DNA of 64,000 bases from Haloechinothrix sp033042135 (GCF_033042135.1 NZ_WBXM01000006.1:229536-293535); one strand, 5' to 3'; shown: positions 12,733 to 21,037, numbered from the stretch's first letter. Program-made: numbers and translations. Notes: generated from the sequence alone by a model not told the origin.

Positions 12733-14165
12733 TCGATCGTCACCTCCGCCCCGCGATACAGCGGCCCAACCAGCAGGCCGGTCCAACCTGGCACGTCGGC
12801 GGTTTCCATGCCGGTCTGCATGCCGATCAGTTCGGAGAGCACCGCATGCTCGGCCCGCGTATTGGCTGGCGAGCTAGCAGGGTCACTCCCGGAGGCGGCA
12901 CCACCGCCACCCCGTTCCTCTGGGCGGGTTCCCGGCGCGCACTCCAGCCCGTCGGGAATCGGGTGACCGAAGGTCTCGATGGCATCACAGGGGAATGGCC
13001 TGCCGTCCAGCTCGGACCGTGCCGGTGGCGGGTGCTCGCTGCCGTCGTCCAGCGCGAACGGCGGGTACGGGTACGGCAACGGTTCAGGCAGCCTCTCCGG
13101 GTTGATGCAGTACGGCCCGCGGTAGCCGAGTTCCTCGGACCACTGGTTGTACTCCGGCTCGTCCCTGCCTGCCTCGTACTTCCCGCGGTTCGGTGTGATG
13201 ACGACCTCCGCCTGCAGGCCAGGGGTTTCGGTGCCCTTGCCGAAGGTCTCGTCGATCCGGTCGAGATTGTCGGCCATCTGACCGATCACACACGGGAACG
13301 ACGGCGAGTACAGCGCCACGGTCTCCAGCGCCTCCCTCGAGGTTTCGTTCAACGCGATGATGTTGTCCCGGTTGGCTTCCAGGAACGCATCCATGTCCAT
13401 CGAGGACGCGGTCACGCTGCGATACAGGTCGAACAGCCCCTCCTGCTTCTCCACGACGGTGCGCGCGTTGGCCGCGAAGTTGTCCAGCATCTCCGCGACA
13501 TCCGGGGTGGCATCGGCGAAGTGGTGGGAGAACTCGGCCAGGTTCGCGAAGTTCTCCTGCAGCTCCGGCAAGTGCGGCTCCAGCTCGGCGAAGTGCTCGC
13601 TCATCTGCATCATCGTGTCGCCCAGCTCGCCACCCCGACCTTCCAGGGCGTTGGCCATCACGGTGAGCGTGGCGTTGAGCTTCTGCGGCTGCACCGCCTG
13701 CAGCGTCGGTAGCAGGTTCTCGAAGGACTCGTACAGCTCCATCGCAGTGCGGGTGCGGTCCTGCTCGATGACGTCCCCGTCGGCCAGCCGCGGCTCGGTG
13801 CCGGTGCCCTCGAACTGCAACGACACGAACCGTTCCCCGAACAGCGTCTTCTGCGTCAGCAAGGCCGAGGCGTCGGCGGGAACCAGGTCGATCTTGTCCG
13901 GGTCCAGCGCCAGTTCGAGCGTGGCCCCTTCCTCGGTGGGTGTGATCTCATCGACGTGCCCGATGATCACGCCACGCGCCTTGACGTCGGAACGCTCGGC
14001 GAGCTGGTTGCCGACCTCGTCCGTCTTCAGCTGCACCGTGGCCACCGGGGTGAAGGCATCGTTGAAGTTCGCCACGCTGAACGCCACGCCCGCGAAGACG
14101 ATGCCGATGAAGGCCACCCCGAGCAGCCTGCGCCGCAACGTCGACACTGCACCCCGCGCACTCAT
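12729..14165 (-). CDS. mceA: MCE family protein, A position
   Basis: This 478-residue protein is the first and longest of the six Mce subunits. It has an N-terminal membrane anchor (about 14-32) and an MCE domain at about 40-122 with SDVKARGVIIGHVDEI and GERFVSLQFEG. A helical region runs to about 285. The C-terminal part is cysteine-containing and proline-rich (PSFPCVIGQ, PYCINPERLPEPLP), as is common in MceA/MceD subunits. The ATG at 14163-14165 overlaps the yrbEB stop as ATGA. In known systems the MCE domains ring the permease and the helices form the lipid channel. Confidence 0.93.
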   Translation of the reverse strand: MSARGAVSTLRRRLLGVAFIGIVFAGVAFSVANFNDAFTPVATVQLKTDEVGNQLAERSDVKARGVIIGHVDEITPTEEGATLELALDPDKIDLVPADASALLTQKTLFGERFVSLQFEGTGTEPRLADGDVIEQDRTRTAMELYESFENLLPTLQAVQPQKLNATLTVMANALEGRGGELGDTMMQMSEHFAELEPHLPELQENFANLAEFSHHFADATPDVAEMLDNFAANARTVVEKQEGLFDLYRSVTASSMDMDAFLEANRDNIIALNETSREALETVALYSPSFPCVIGQMADNLDRIDETFGKGTETPGLQAEVVITPNRGKYEAGRDEPEYNQWSEELGYRGPYCINPERLPEPLPYPYPPFALDDGSEHPPPARSELDGRPFPCDAIETFGHPIPDGLECAPGTRPEERGGGGAASGSDPASSPANTRAEHAVLSELIGMQTGMETADVPGWTGLLVGPLYRGAEVTIE

Positions 14166-15010
14166 CCTGCGATCCTCACCGTCGTCTCCAGGCCCCAGAT
14201 GGCAAAGCCGATGAAGAAGTTCACGATCGCCACCACCACGATGGTCAGCCGCACCGAACGTCCGACCGCGACACCGACCCCTGCCGGGCCACCTGAAGCG
14301 GTGTAGCCGTAGTAGCAGTGCGACATAATGATGATCACCGCGAAAACGAGCACCTTGAAGAACGAGATGAACACGTCCTCCGGCGGCAGGAACAACTCGA
14401 AATAGTGGTCATACGTCCCAGGGGACTGACCGTAGAAGTACACCACGATCGCCCGGGACCCCGCGTACGAGGCGAGCAACCCGATGATGTACAGCGGGAT
14501 GATCGCGATGAAGCCGGCGATCACCCTGGTGGTGACCAGGAACGGCAGGCTGGGCACCCCCATGACCTCGACCGCGTCGATCTCCTCCGAGATCCGCATG
14601 GCGCCCAGCTGTGCCGTGAACCCGGCGCCGACGGTCGCGGTCAACGCCAGCCCGGCCACCAGCGGTGCGACCTCTCGGGTGTTGACGTATGCCGAGGCGA
14701 ATCCCGACAGCGCCGCGGTACCGAGCTGGTCGAGCCCGGCGTAGGCCTGTAGCCCGACCACGGTGCCGACGAACAATGTCATGCCGAGCATCACGCCGAC
14801 GGTGCCTGCGATCATCGCCAGCGCGCCGCTGCCGAAGCTGACCTCGGCCAGGATGCGCAGGACCTCCTTGGTGTACCGGCGCAGCGTCCGCGGCACCCAC
14901 GCCAGTGCCCTGACGTAGAAGGAGAGCTGGTCACCGAGGTCGTCGAGGACCGACAGCGGCTTGTCGACGGTGTTGCGGGCCGTCTTGCTCAGGGTGTTGC
15001 GCATCGTCAT
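14162..15010 (-). CDS. yrbEB: Mce permease, YrbE/MlaE family, second copy
   Basis: This 282-residue integral membrane permease has about five to six transmembrane segments between residues 60 and 275. It carries the MlaE-family cytoplasmic motif AMRISEEIDAVEVMGV, the coupling region thought to contact the MceG ATPase, and the closing GGPAGVGVAVGRSVR. With YrbEA it should form the heterodimeric membrane core of the lipid importer. It starts five bases after the end of yrbEA. Confidence 0.94.
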   Translation of the reverse strand: MTMRNTLSKTARNTVDKPLSVLDDLGDQLSFYVRALAWVPRTLRRYTKEVLRILAEVSFGSGALAMIAGTVGVMLGMTLFVGTVVGLQAYAGLDQLGTAALSGFASAYVNTREVAPLVAGLALTATVGAGFTAQLGAMRISEEIDAVEVMGVPSLPFLVTTRVIAGFIAIIPLYIIGLLASYAGSRAIVVYFYGQSPGTYDHYFELFLPPEDVFISFFKVLVFAVIIIMSHCYYGYTASGGPAGVGVAVGRSVRLTIVVVAIVNFFIGFAIWGLETTVRIAG

Positions 15011-15016
15011 CGGCGA

Positions 15017-15811
15017 TCAACTCCCCGGCGGCGGGACGACCTGCAGGTACACGGCGGTCAGGATGAAGTTCATGAAGAACAGCAGCAGGAAGGTGATGAC
15101 CACCGACTGGTTGACCGCATCCCCCACACCCTTGGGGCCGCCGGAGGGGTTCAGCCCACGGTAGGAGGCGACCACCCCGGCGATGAAGCCGAAGATGAGC
15201 GCCTTGATCGTGCTGATCCACAGGTCGGGCAGCTGCGCGAGCAGCGTGAAGCTCGCCAGGTAAGCACCCGGCGTGCCGCCGCCGAGGATCACGTTGAAGA
15301 AGTACCCCCCGAGCACACCCACCACGCTGACCACGCCGTTGAGCAGCACGGCCACGAGCATGCACGCCAGCACCCTCGGCACGATCAGCCGCTGCACGGC
15401 CGAGACGCCGAGGACCTCCATCGCGTCGATCTCCTCCCGGATGGTCCGGGAGCCGATATCGGCGCAGACCGCGGAACCACCGGCGCCCGCGACGATCAGC
15501 GCCGTCACCACCGGAGCCGCCTGCTGTACGACGGCGAGCACGCTCACCGCACCGGTGAACGACTCGGCGCCGAGCTGTCTGGTCAGCGTGCCGAGATGCA
15601 GCGCGATCACAGCGCCGAACGGCACCGAGACCAGGATCGTCGGCAGGATGCTGACGTTGGCGATGAACCAGGATTGCTGGATAAACTCCCGTAGCTGGAA
15701 GGGTCGCCGGAAGAACCCGCGCGCGACGTCCAGCCCGAGAGCGAAGAGCTTCCCGGTCTCGCGCAACATCCCCAGTCCGGGGACTTTGCGAGCAGGTGCT
15801 GCAGCGGTCAC
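15017..15811 (-). CDS. yrbEA: Mce permease, YrbE/MlaE family, first copy
   Basis: This 264-residue MlaE-family permease has a hydrophobic core from about residue 45 to the end. The family motif SRTIREEIDAMEVLGVSAVQ lies at about 122-141 and GGPKGVGDAVNQSVV near the C-terminus. It pairs with YrbEB. The GTG start at 15809-15811 overlaps the mceG stop by one base (TAGTG), placing the ATPase and permease genes in one coupled unit. Confidence 0.94.
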   Translation of the reverse strand: MTAAAPARKVPGLGMLRETGKLFALGLDVARGFFRRPFQLREFIQQSWFIANVSILPTILVSVPFGAVIALHLGTLTRQLGAESFTGAVSVLAVVQQAAPVVTALIVAGAGGSAVCADIGSRTIREEIDAMEVLGVSAVQRLIVPRVLACMLVAVLLNGVVSVVGVLGGYFFNVILGGGTPGAYLASFTLLAQLPDLWISTIKALIFGFIAGVVASYRGLNPSGGPKGVGDAVNQSVVITFLLLFFMNFILTAVYLQVVPPPGS

Positions 15812-16989
15812 TACTGGTTACTCCACCTACGCGCGTCATCGGGCTGCTCGCCATAGCCGCCTGCCTGTCCCCTGCCTGGGAGGTTCGCGACGTCGTCCGG
15901 CGGCAACTCTCCATGGTGTTCGGTCGGGAGCGGCATGGTGGCCCCGCCACTACCCACACCCTGTGCGGCGCCGACCAGCCGGTGCGGCCGGACGCCGTAG
16001 CGTTGCTGGTCTTCCGGCGATAGCGACTCGATGATCCCCTCCTGCGCCGCGGGCGGCAGCGTGTGCAGCATCCGCATGACACGGTCGAGCCTGCGCCTGG
16101 CGCCCTGCCGCTCCGGCAACCCCGGGGTGGGTTGGATCTGCGGCACCACGCCACGCACGTCTTCGGTGCCGCCGTCGTGATGGCCGGCCTCCGCGTCCGC
16201 CTGCTCGGCGGCCATGGTCGCGCTGTCCTTCTCCTCGCTCATCCCGATCGGGCCGAGCCGCCTGCCGTTGAGGAACTGCTCCACCACCGGCTCGTCGCTG
16301 GTCAGCAGCACCTCCCGCGGGCCGAACATCACCAGCTCCTTGCGGAACAGCATGCCGAGGTTGTCCGGCACGGTACGGGCCACGTTGATGTTGTGCGTCA
16401 CGATCAGGATCGTCGCGTCGATCTGCGCATTCAGGTCGATCAGCAGCTGCGACAGGTAGGCGGTTCGCACCGGATCCAGACCCGAATCGGGCTCGTCGCA
16501 CAGGATGATCTCGGGGTCCAGCACCAGCGCCCGCGCCAGCCCAGCACGTTTACGCATCCCGCCGGAAATCTCGCCGGGTAGCTTGTCCTCCGCGCCGGAC
16601 AGCCCGGTCATCGTCAGCTTCTCCAGCACGATGCGCTTGATCTCGGACTCGCTCTTCTTGGTGTGTTCCCGCAGCGGGAAGGCCACATTGTCGTAGAGGT
16701 TCATCGAGCCGAACAACGCACCGTCCTGGAACAGCACGCCGAACAGCTTGCGGGTCTCGTACAGCTTGTGCTCCGAGCACCGCACGATGTCCGTTCCGTT
16801 GACCACACACTTGCCGGTGTCGGGCTTGAGCAACCCGATCATCGACTTCAAAAAGACCGACTTGCCGGTGCCCGAGGGGCCCAGCATCACCGAGACCTCA
16901 CCGGGCGGCAGCGTCAACGACACGTCCCGCCAGATGGGTTGACTGCCGAACGACTTCGACAACCCCTCGATCTCGACCTCGGCACCCAT
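15811..16989 (-). CDS. mceG: ATP-binding subunit of the Mce transporter (MceG/Mkl family)
   Basis: This 392-residue ABC ATPase powers Mce lipid uptake. Walker A is GPSGTGKS (37-44), the signature is ISGGM (141-145) and Walker B is IILCDEPDSGLDP (161-173), followed by the switch histidine in VTHN (about 198). The last 140 residues are a Pro/Gly-rich extension with a helix (RRLDRVMRMLHTLPP), as expected of MceG/Mkl proteins. The ATG has a textbook ribosome-binding site, AGGAGGTCCG. It is the first gene of the operon. In M. tuberculosis the homologue mkl is unlinked to its mce operons but lies between rplL and rpoB, the same position as here. Confidence 0.95.
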   Translation of the reverse strand: MGAEVEIEGLSKSFGSQPIWRDVSLTLPPGEVSVMLGPSGTGKSVFLKSMIGLLKPDTGKCVVNGTDIVRCSEHKLYETRKLFGVLFQDGALFGSMNLYDNVAFPLREHTKKSESEIKRIVLEKLTMTGLSGAEDKLPGEISGGMRKRAGLARALVLDPEIILCDEPDSGLDPVRTAYLSQLLIDLNAQIDATILIVTHNINVARTVPDNLGMLFRKELVMFGPREVLLTSDEPVVEQFLNGRRLGPIGMSEEKDSATMAAEQADAEAGHHDGGTEDVRGVVPQIQPTPGLPERQGARRRLDRVMRMLHTLPPAAQEGIIESLSPEDQQRYGVRPHRLVGAAQGVGSGGATMPLPTEHHGELPPDDVANLPGRGQAGGYGEQPDDARRWSNQ

Positions 16990-17245
16990 CGGACCTCCTG
17001 AAACTCATCCGCCGACAGCCCTACAGGCAAGCACCACTCGCGCGCCCTACCTCGACCTCGCGCACGCGGATGAACGACACAGTTCCCCGTCCATCTCGTT
17101 CAACGAGTGCTTGTAGCGTAGGTTACTCGTCGGTCATAACTTTCCGGTACCCGTGTTCGCACTCACACCATCAGAGTAAGGCGCGACGGTACCGTGATTG
17201 TGCCCCAGGTCATAATCGCCGTTATTATCTCGTGCCCGTAGATAC
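16990..17245 (-). promoter_or_regulatory. Probable mce operon promoter region
   Basis: These 256 bases between mceG and rplL hold no gene and must carry the mce promoter. On the plus strand GGTCATAA occurs twice, at 17132-17139 and 17208-17215 (76 bases apart). The second copy sits in an AT-rich patch with an inverted ATAAT/ATTAT pair, which could bind a regulator. I cannot name a specific promoter hexamer pair. Confidence 0.35.
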
Positions 17246-17287
17246 ACGTCAGGGGTGGGCATCCGATCGGATGCCCACCCCTGACGT
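17246..17287 (-). terminator. Perfect 42-base palindrome after rplL
   Basis: Each arm is 21 bases and the match is perfect with no loop (ACGTCAGGGGTGGGCATCCG...). It begins 14 bases past the rplL stop. It probably ends rplJL transcription or insulates it from the mce promoter just downstream. There is no strong T-run, so termination by this hairpin alone is an inference. Confidence 0.65.
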
Positions 17288-17300
17288 TCGCGCGAAAACG

Positions 17301-17690
17301 TTACTTGATGGTGATGCTCGCGCCTGCTTCCTCGAGCTTGGCCTTAGCGGCCTCGGCGGCCTCCTTGTCGACCTTCTCCAGGATGGGCTTCGGAGTCTCC
17401 TCCACCAGCTCCTTGGCCTCCTTGAGGCCGAGACCGGAGATCACCTCTCGGATGACCTTGATGACCTGGATCTTCTTGTCGCCTGCGCCCTCAAGGACGA
17501 CGTCGAACTCGTCCTGCTCCTCGACTTCCTCGGCCGGGGCGGCGCCCGCGGCGGGCGCGGCGGCCGCGGCCACCGGAGCAGCGGCGGTAACGTCAAAGGT
17601 CTCCTCGAACTGCTTGACGAAGTCAGACAGCTCGAGCAGCGTCATCTCCTTGAAGACCTCGAGGAGTTCCTCGGTGCTCATCTTGGCCAT
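17301..17690 (-). CDS. rplL: 50S ribosomal protein L7/L12
   Basis: This 129-residue stalk protein recruits translation factors to the ribosome. The N-terminal dimerisation helices (ELLEVFKEMTLLELSDFVKQ) lead to an Ala/Pro-rich hinge at about 36-54 and the globular C-terminal domain (FDVVLEGAGDKKIQVIKVIR, GLGLKEAKELVE). Length and domain order are standard. It is translated from ATG at 17688-17690 behind GGAAGGG, 61 bases after rplJ, with which it forms the L10 operon. Confidence 0.99.
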   Translation of the reverse strand: MAKMSTEELLEVFKEMTLLELSDFVKQFEETFDVTAAAPVAAAAAPAAGAAPAEEVEEQDEFDVVLEGAGDKKIQVIKVIREVISGLGLKEAKELVEETPKPILEKVDKEAAEAAKAKLEEAGASITIK

Positions 17691-17751
17691 GGTGGCCCTT
17701 CCTCTCTATCTCAGCAGGTTGTTGACGGGGAACGATGGTCAGCTCTTGGCT

Positions 17752-18291
17752 TCAGGCTGCCGCCGAGTCCTCACCGGAGGACGAACGCTTGCCCTCCAGC
17801 GCACCGGCGAGGCGGGCAACCTGCGAAGCAGGCTCGGCGAACAAGGTCGCGGCCTGCGACAACTTGGCCTTGAAGGCACCGGCCGCCTTGCTGAGCAGCA
17901 CATCACGGCTCTCGAGCTCAGCGAGCTGGTCGATCTCCTTCACGGTGAGCGGGCGACCGTCCATGTAGCCGCCCTTGATCACCAGGGCCTTGTTGTCCTT
18001 GGCGAAGTTCTTCAGCGCCTTGGCGGCCTCGACCGGCTCGTCATCCACGAAGGCAATCGCCGTCGGTCCGACGAACAGGTCGTCGAGCCCCTCGACGCCC
18101 GCCTCGCGCACGGCGCGCTTGACGAGGGTGTTCTTCGCGATTCGGTACTTGGCGCCAGAGCCGAGAGCGCGACGCAGCTCGTTGAGCTGGGCCACGGAAA
18201 GGCCTGTGTACTCGGTGACGACAGCAGCCGAGCTCGTACGGAAACGATCCGCGATCTCGGCGACGGCCTCCACCTTGTCAGGCGTCGCCAT
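17752..18291 (-). CDS. rplJ: 50S ribosomal protein L10
   Basis: This 179-residue protein anchors L7/L12 dimers to the ribosome. It starts MATPDKVEAVAEIADRFRTS and keeps the rRNA-binding half (GAKYRIAKNTLVKRAV) and the C-terminal L12-binding helix (SQVARLAGALEGKRSS). I chose the ATG at 18289-18291, which follows AGAGGAGGCGACC; a longer in-frame reading upstream would run through the leader RNA. The gene probably represses its own operon through that leader, as L10 does in other bacteria. Confidence 0.98.
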   Translation of the reverse strand: MATPDKVEAVAEIADRFRTSSAAVVTEYTGLSVAQLNELRRALGSGAKYRIAKNTLVKRAVREAGVEGLDDLFVGPTAIAFVDDEPVEAAKALKNFAKDNKALVIKGGYMDGRPLTVKEIDQLAELESRDVLLSKAAGAFKAKLSQAATLFAEPASQVARLAGALEGKRSSSGEDSAAA

Positions 18292-18387
18292 GGTCGCCTC
18301 CTCTCTTGGCGATAACTGATCCGCGGTGTCGGCGAACAACAAGCGGACAGTCAGCGAAGAATCCGGCGACAGCACGGGCGGCGCAGC

Positions 18388-18550
18388 ACACGAAAAACGC
18401 CCCGGCGCAGGAAGGCGCGGGGCGTCGACATCACAGGCGAGATCGCCAATCAGCCTCGTTCCTCCTGCGCTGGCCGTCCACGTATCCGCGGATCCTTCGT
18501 TGACGTACGCCGGAGCGCACCTCACGACCAACGGTCTTCGGTAGAACCAG
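18388..18550 (-). ncRNA. L10-type leader RNA of rplJL
   Basis: On the minus strand the segment upstream of rplJ (CGAAGACCGTTGGTCGTGAG..., then AAGGATCCGCGGATACG) resembles the actinobacterial ribosomal-protein L10 leader as I recall it. It ends in an attenuator hairpin. The divergent gene on the other strand means this terminator cannot serve an upstream operon, which supports a leader role. Binding of the L10-L12 complex here would be the expected autoregulation; I infer it from the family and have not folded the RNA. Confidence 0.65.
18393..18425 (-). terminator. Attenuator hairpin before rplJ
   Basis: On the minus strand CGCCCCGCGC (with one extra base bulged on the other arm) pairs with GCGCCGGGGCG around a six-base loop, and TTTTT follows directly. 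This is the best-formed intrinsic terminator in the window. It lies about 100 bases before the rplJ start. Confidence 0.75.
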
Positions 18551-18555
18551 AAGTC

Positions 18556-18586
18556 AGCATACGGTACGGCACCGCGTCGCTGGTAA
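18556..18586 (-). promoter_or_regulatory. Candidate rplJL promoter
   Basis: On the minus strand TTACCA (18581-18586) and TATGCT (18556-18561) are 19 bases apart, a little long for a sigma-70-type promoter. The position fits a transcript that begins just before the L10 leader. Confidence 0.35.
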
Positions 18587-18645
18587 GCGGGGTATCCACC
18601 AGCGGGCAGCCTGGCCGATGCACCACGCACCGTCGCGTGTCGGGC

Positions 18646-19518
18646 ATGATGGGTGACGTGGTACAGCAACCGCCAGGAGACCACCCGCACGAGCCCGAGC
18701 GCTTCCCCGAACCGCTCGACGGCGGCCACGGCACAGGTGGCCACGACAAGGGCGAGGACGCCCCCGCCCAGCCAGGCGAGCTCGCGCACCCGACCGAGGC
18801 GAGTACCGGTTCGCCGCCGACGGTGGCCGGGCAACCCGCGATCGATCCCGAGCAACTGCGGCAGTTCCAGCAGTTCCAGCAATTCCAACAGTTCCAGCAG
18901 CTGCAGCGCCAACACGGGATCGACCCGTCCCAGGCCGGCATACCGCCGGGATTCGCCCCACGGCCGCCGTTGTGGCGGCGGCTGCTGAACAAGTTCGTGC
19001 GCCGCCTGGCCTACGTCGCTGTCACATTGATCGCGCTCGCGATGGCCTACAACTACGTCTTCGGCACCGGCGACGGCGACCGCCCCGCCGAGGAGACCGG
19101 TGGCGGGACCTACGTGACCAACCAGATCCTGTCTTCTTCCCCGAGTGAGGCGGTCCGCAGGGTGTATCAGAACATCGGCGAAGGGCGAGCCGACCTGGCC
19201 TGCGGCAGGTTCGCCGAGGATGTCCAGCAGCGCTTCGCGCGCAACATGGGTGCGGCCGACTGCGCCGAGGCCGTCGAGGCGTTACACCAGGACGTGACCA
19301 GCAAGAGCAGCTACGCGGAGCCGAGCTTCCCCAGGGACGTCCATGTCACAGGGGACGTCGAGACCCTCCGGATCAGTTCCTGCGAGATGGGGGTCAGCGA
19401 AGGACCGCGGCTCGGCGCGTTCACGCTGAGCATGGTGGAGCACGGACAGTGGCTGATCACCGACCACGAGCGGGAGCCGCAACCGTGCCCGGAGCAGGCT
19501 GAAGGCGACGGCAACTGA
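18646..19518 (+). CDS. Membrane-anchored protein with FQQ repeats, function unknown
   Basis: I do not recognise a named family. The product is about 290 residues: a hydrophilic N-terminus, a Gln/Phe-rich repeat (FQQFQQFQQFQQLQ) at about residues 73-87, one transmembrane helix (LAYVAVTLIALAMAYNYVFG) at about 121-140, and an external domain of about 145 residues with four cysteines (ACGRF, DCAEAV, SSCEMG, PCPEQ). These could form two disulphides. The external domain has the size and pattern of small NTF2-like actinobacterial domains (SEAVRRVYQNIGEG...WLITDHERE). It is divergent from rplJ and convergent with rplA. The start is uncertain: GTG at 18637 and ATG at 18646 or 18649 all lack a good ribosome-binding site. 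Confidence 0.7.
   Translation: MMGDVVQQPPGDHPHEPERFPEPLDGGHGTGGHDKGEDAPAQPGELAHPTEASTGSPPTVAGQPAIDPEQLRQFQQFQQFQQFQQLQRQHGIDPSQAGIPPGFAPRPPLWRRLLNKFVRRLAYVAVTLIALAMAYNYVFGTGDGDRPAEETGGGTYVTNQILSSSPSEAVRRVYQNIGEGRADLACGRFAEDVQQRFARNMGAADCAEAVEALHQDVTSKSSYAEPSFPRDVHVTGDVETLRISSCEMGVSEGPRLGAFTLSMVEHGQWLITDHEREPQPCPEQAEGDGN
18862..18906 (+). repeat. Five 9-base coding repeats
   Basis: Five tandem 9-base units (consensus CAGTTCCAG) inside the preceding gene encode the Gln-Phe-Gln repeat. Units 3 and 5 differ by a few bases. Such tracts gain or lose units by slippage without changing frame. Confidence 0.85.
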
Positions 19519-19582
19519 CGGTCGCGCCGGCGCCGTCCCCGGCGCCGCAGTGCCGGCCCCGTCCCGACGCGCGGTCCCGACG

Positions 19583-19623
19583 CGCGTGAGGGGAGGCCCC
19601 GCCCCGGGGCCTCCCCTCACGCG
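19583..19623. terminator. Bidirectional terminator between convergent genes
   Basis: Arms of 18 bases (CGCGTGAGGGGAGGCCCC and its exact complement) enclose a five-base loop. It lies between the convergent membrane-protein gene and rplA, so it can stop transcription from both sides. There is no T-run. Confidence 0.8.
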
Positions 19624-19649
19624 AGCTTCGAGCGTTCCGGTGACGCGCC

Positions 19650-20366
19650 TCAGGCAGCTTCCTCGCTGAGCAGGTTCCGGGTGCGGGTGTGATCGACCGG
19701 GATGCCGGGCCCCATCGTGGTGCTGATGGTGACCTTCTTCAGGTACCGGCCCTTGGCCGCGGCGGGCTTGGCGCGTAGGACCTCGTCCAGCGCGGCGGCA
19801 TAGTTCTCCACCAGCTGCTCCGGGGTGAAGGACGTCTTGCCGATCATCATGTGCAGGTTCGCCTGCTTGTCGACGCGGAAGCTGACCTTACCGCCCTTGA
19901 TGTCGGCGATGGCCTTGCTCACCTCGGGCGTCACGGTTCCGGTCTTCGGGTTGGGCATCAGACCCCGTGGGCCGAGCACCCGGGCGATCTTGCCGACCTT
20001 GGCCATCTGGTCAGGGGTCGCGATCGCGGCGTCGAAGTCGAGCCAGCCACCCTGGATTCGCTCGATCAACTCGTCGGATCCGACCACATCGGCACCCGCG
20101 GCTTCGGCTTCCGCCGCCTTGTCCCCGGTGGCGAACACCACCACGCGTGCCGTCTTCCCCGTGCCGTGCGGCAGGATCACGGTGCCGCGGACCATCTGGT
20201 CGGCCTTGCGGGGATCCACGCCGAGTCGCATCGCGACCTCGACCGTGGCGTCCATCTTGGTTGGCGATGTCTGCTTGGCGAGCTTGACCGCCGAAAGCGG
20301 CGAGTACAGCCGGTCCCGGTCGATCTGCTCCGCTGCCTGGCGATACGCCTTGCTGCGCTTGGGCAT
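19650..20366 (-). CDS. rplA: 50S ribosomal protein L1
   Basis: This 238-residue protein of the L1 stalk binds 23S rRNA and helps release tRNA from the E site. It starts MPKRSKAYRQAAEQIDRD and contains the conserved LGPRGLMPNPKTGTVT motif (about 130-145) and KIARVLG. Length is standard. It follows rplK by 108 bases; the pair forms the usual L11 operon with nusG and secE upstream. Confidence 0.99.
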   Translation of the reverse strand: MPKRSKAYRQAAEQIDRDRLYSPLSAVKLAKQTSPTKMDATVEVAMRLGVDPRKADQMVRGTVILPHGTGKTARVVVFATGDKAAEAEAAGADVVGSDELIERIQGGWLDFDAAIATPDQMAKVGKIARVLGPRGLMPNPKTGTVTPEVSKAIADIKGGKVSFRVDKQANLHMMIGKTSFTPEQLVENYAAALDEVLRAKPAAAKGRYLKKVTISTTMGPGIPVDHTRTRNLLSEEAA

Positions 20367-20474
20367 GGTGTCGTCCCTTGCTGTCCTGTGTTGTCGTGGA
20401 TCAGTTGTGGTACGGGCCAGCGCCGGGCCCTGCCACGGGCACCCGCGTGATACGAGCAGCGGGTACGTGTGGGC

Positions 20475-20909
20475 TCACTCGATCGTCAGCCCCATGGAGC
20501 GCGCGGTGCCCGCGACGATCTTCGCGGCCTGCTCCGTGTCTTCGACGTTGAGGTCGGGCTTCTTCGTCTCCGCGATCTCCCGCACCTGGTCCCAGGTCAC
20601 CTTGGCGACCTTGTTGCGGTGTGGCTCGCTGCTGCCCTTGTCCACACCCGCGGCCTTCAGCAGCAGCTTCGCCGCTGGCGGGGTCTTGAGCTTGAAGTCG
20701 AACGAGCGATCCTCGTACACGGAGATCTCGACCGGCACCACGTTGCCGCGTTGTGATTCGGTGGCGGCGTTGTAGGCCTTGCAGAACTCCATGATGTTCA
20801 CGCCGTGCTGACCAAGCGCGGGGCCGACCGGCGGCGCCGGGTTGGCCGCCCCGGCCTCGATCTGCAGCTTGATAATCGCTGCGAGCTTCTTTTTCTTCTT
20901 GGGTGGCAT
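20475..20909 (-). CDS. rplK: 50S ribosomal protein L11
   Basis: This 144-residue protein of the GTPase-associated centre has the typical start MPPKKKKKLAAIIKLQIEAG, the NPAPPVGPALGQHGVNIMEF motif, and the C-terminal rRNA-binding domain (KVTWDQVREIAETK, AARSMG-type ending). I took the ATG at 20907-20909 because everything upstream of MPPKKKKK is unlike the family. It lies in the secE-nusG-rplK-rplA order found across bacteria. Confidence 0.99.
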   Translation of the reverse strand: MPPKKKKKLAAIIKLQIEAGAANPAPPVGPALGQHGVNIMEFCKAYNAATESQRGNVVPVEISVYEDRSFDFKLKTPPAAKLLLKAAGVDKGSSEPHRNKVAKVTWDQVREIAETKKPDLNVEDTEQAAKIVAGTARSMGLTIE

Positions 20910-21037
20910 TGTTGTGCTTCCTGTTTCGCTCCGTCGTGCTCGCGCGACGCCGGGACGGCGCCGCACATGATCCCGACCCGATCGAAGCTGCGTATCGGGG
21001 GGAAGCCTGGGCTGTGGTGCCGGGGCGAGGTGTGCTA

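Noticed and set aside
5047..16989. Recent horizontal acquisition of the mce operon
   Set aside because: No integrase, insertion sequence, direct repeats or obvious base-composition change at either end; the syntenic mkl gene in mycobacteria favours an old position.
18292..18915. 387-residue L10 with an upstream extension
   Set aside because: The extension runs through the leader RNA and attenuator; the family start at 18291 has a strong ribosome-binding site.
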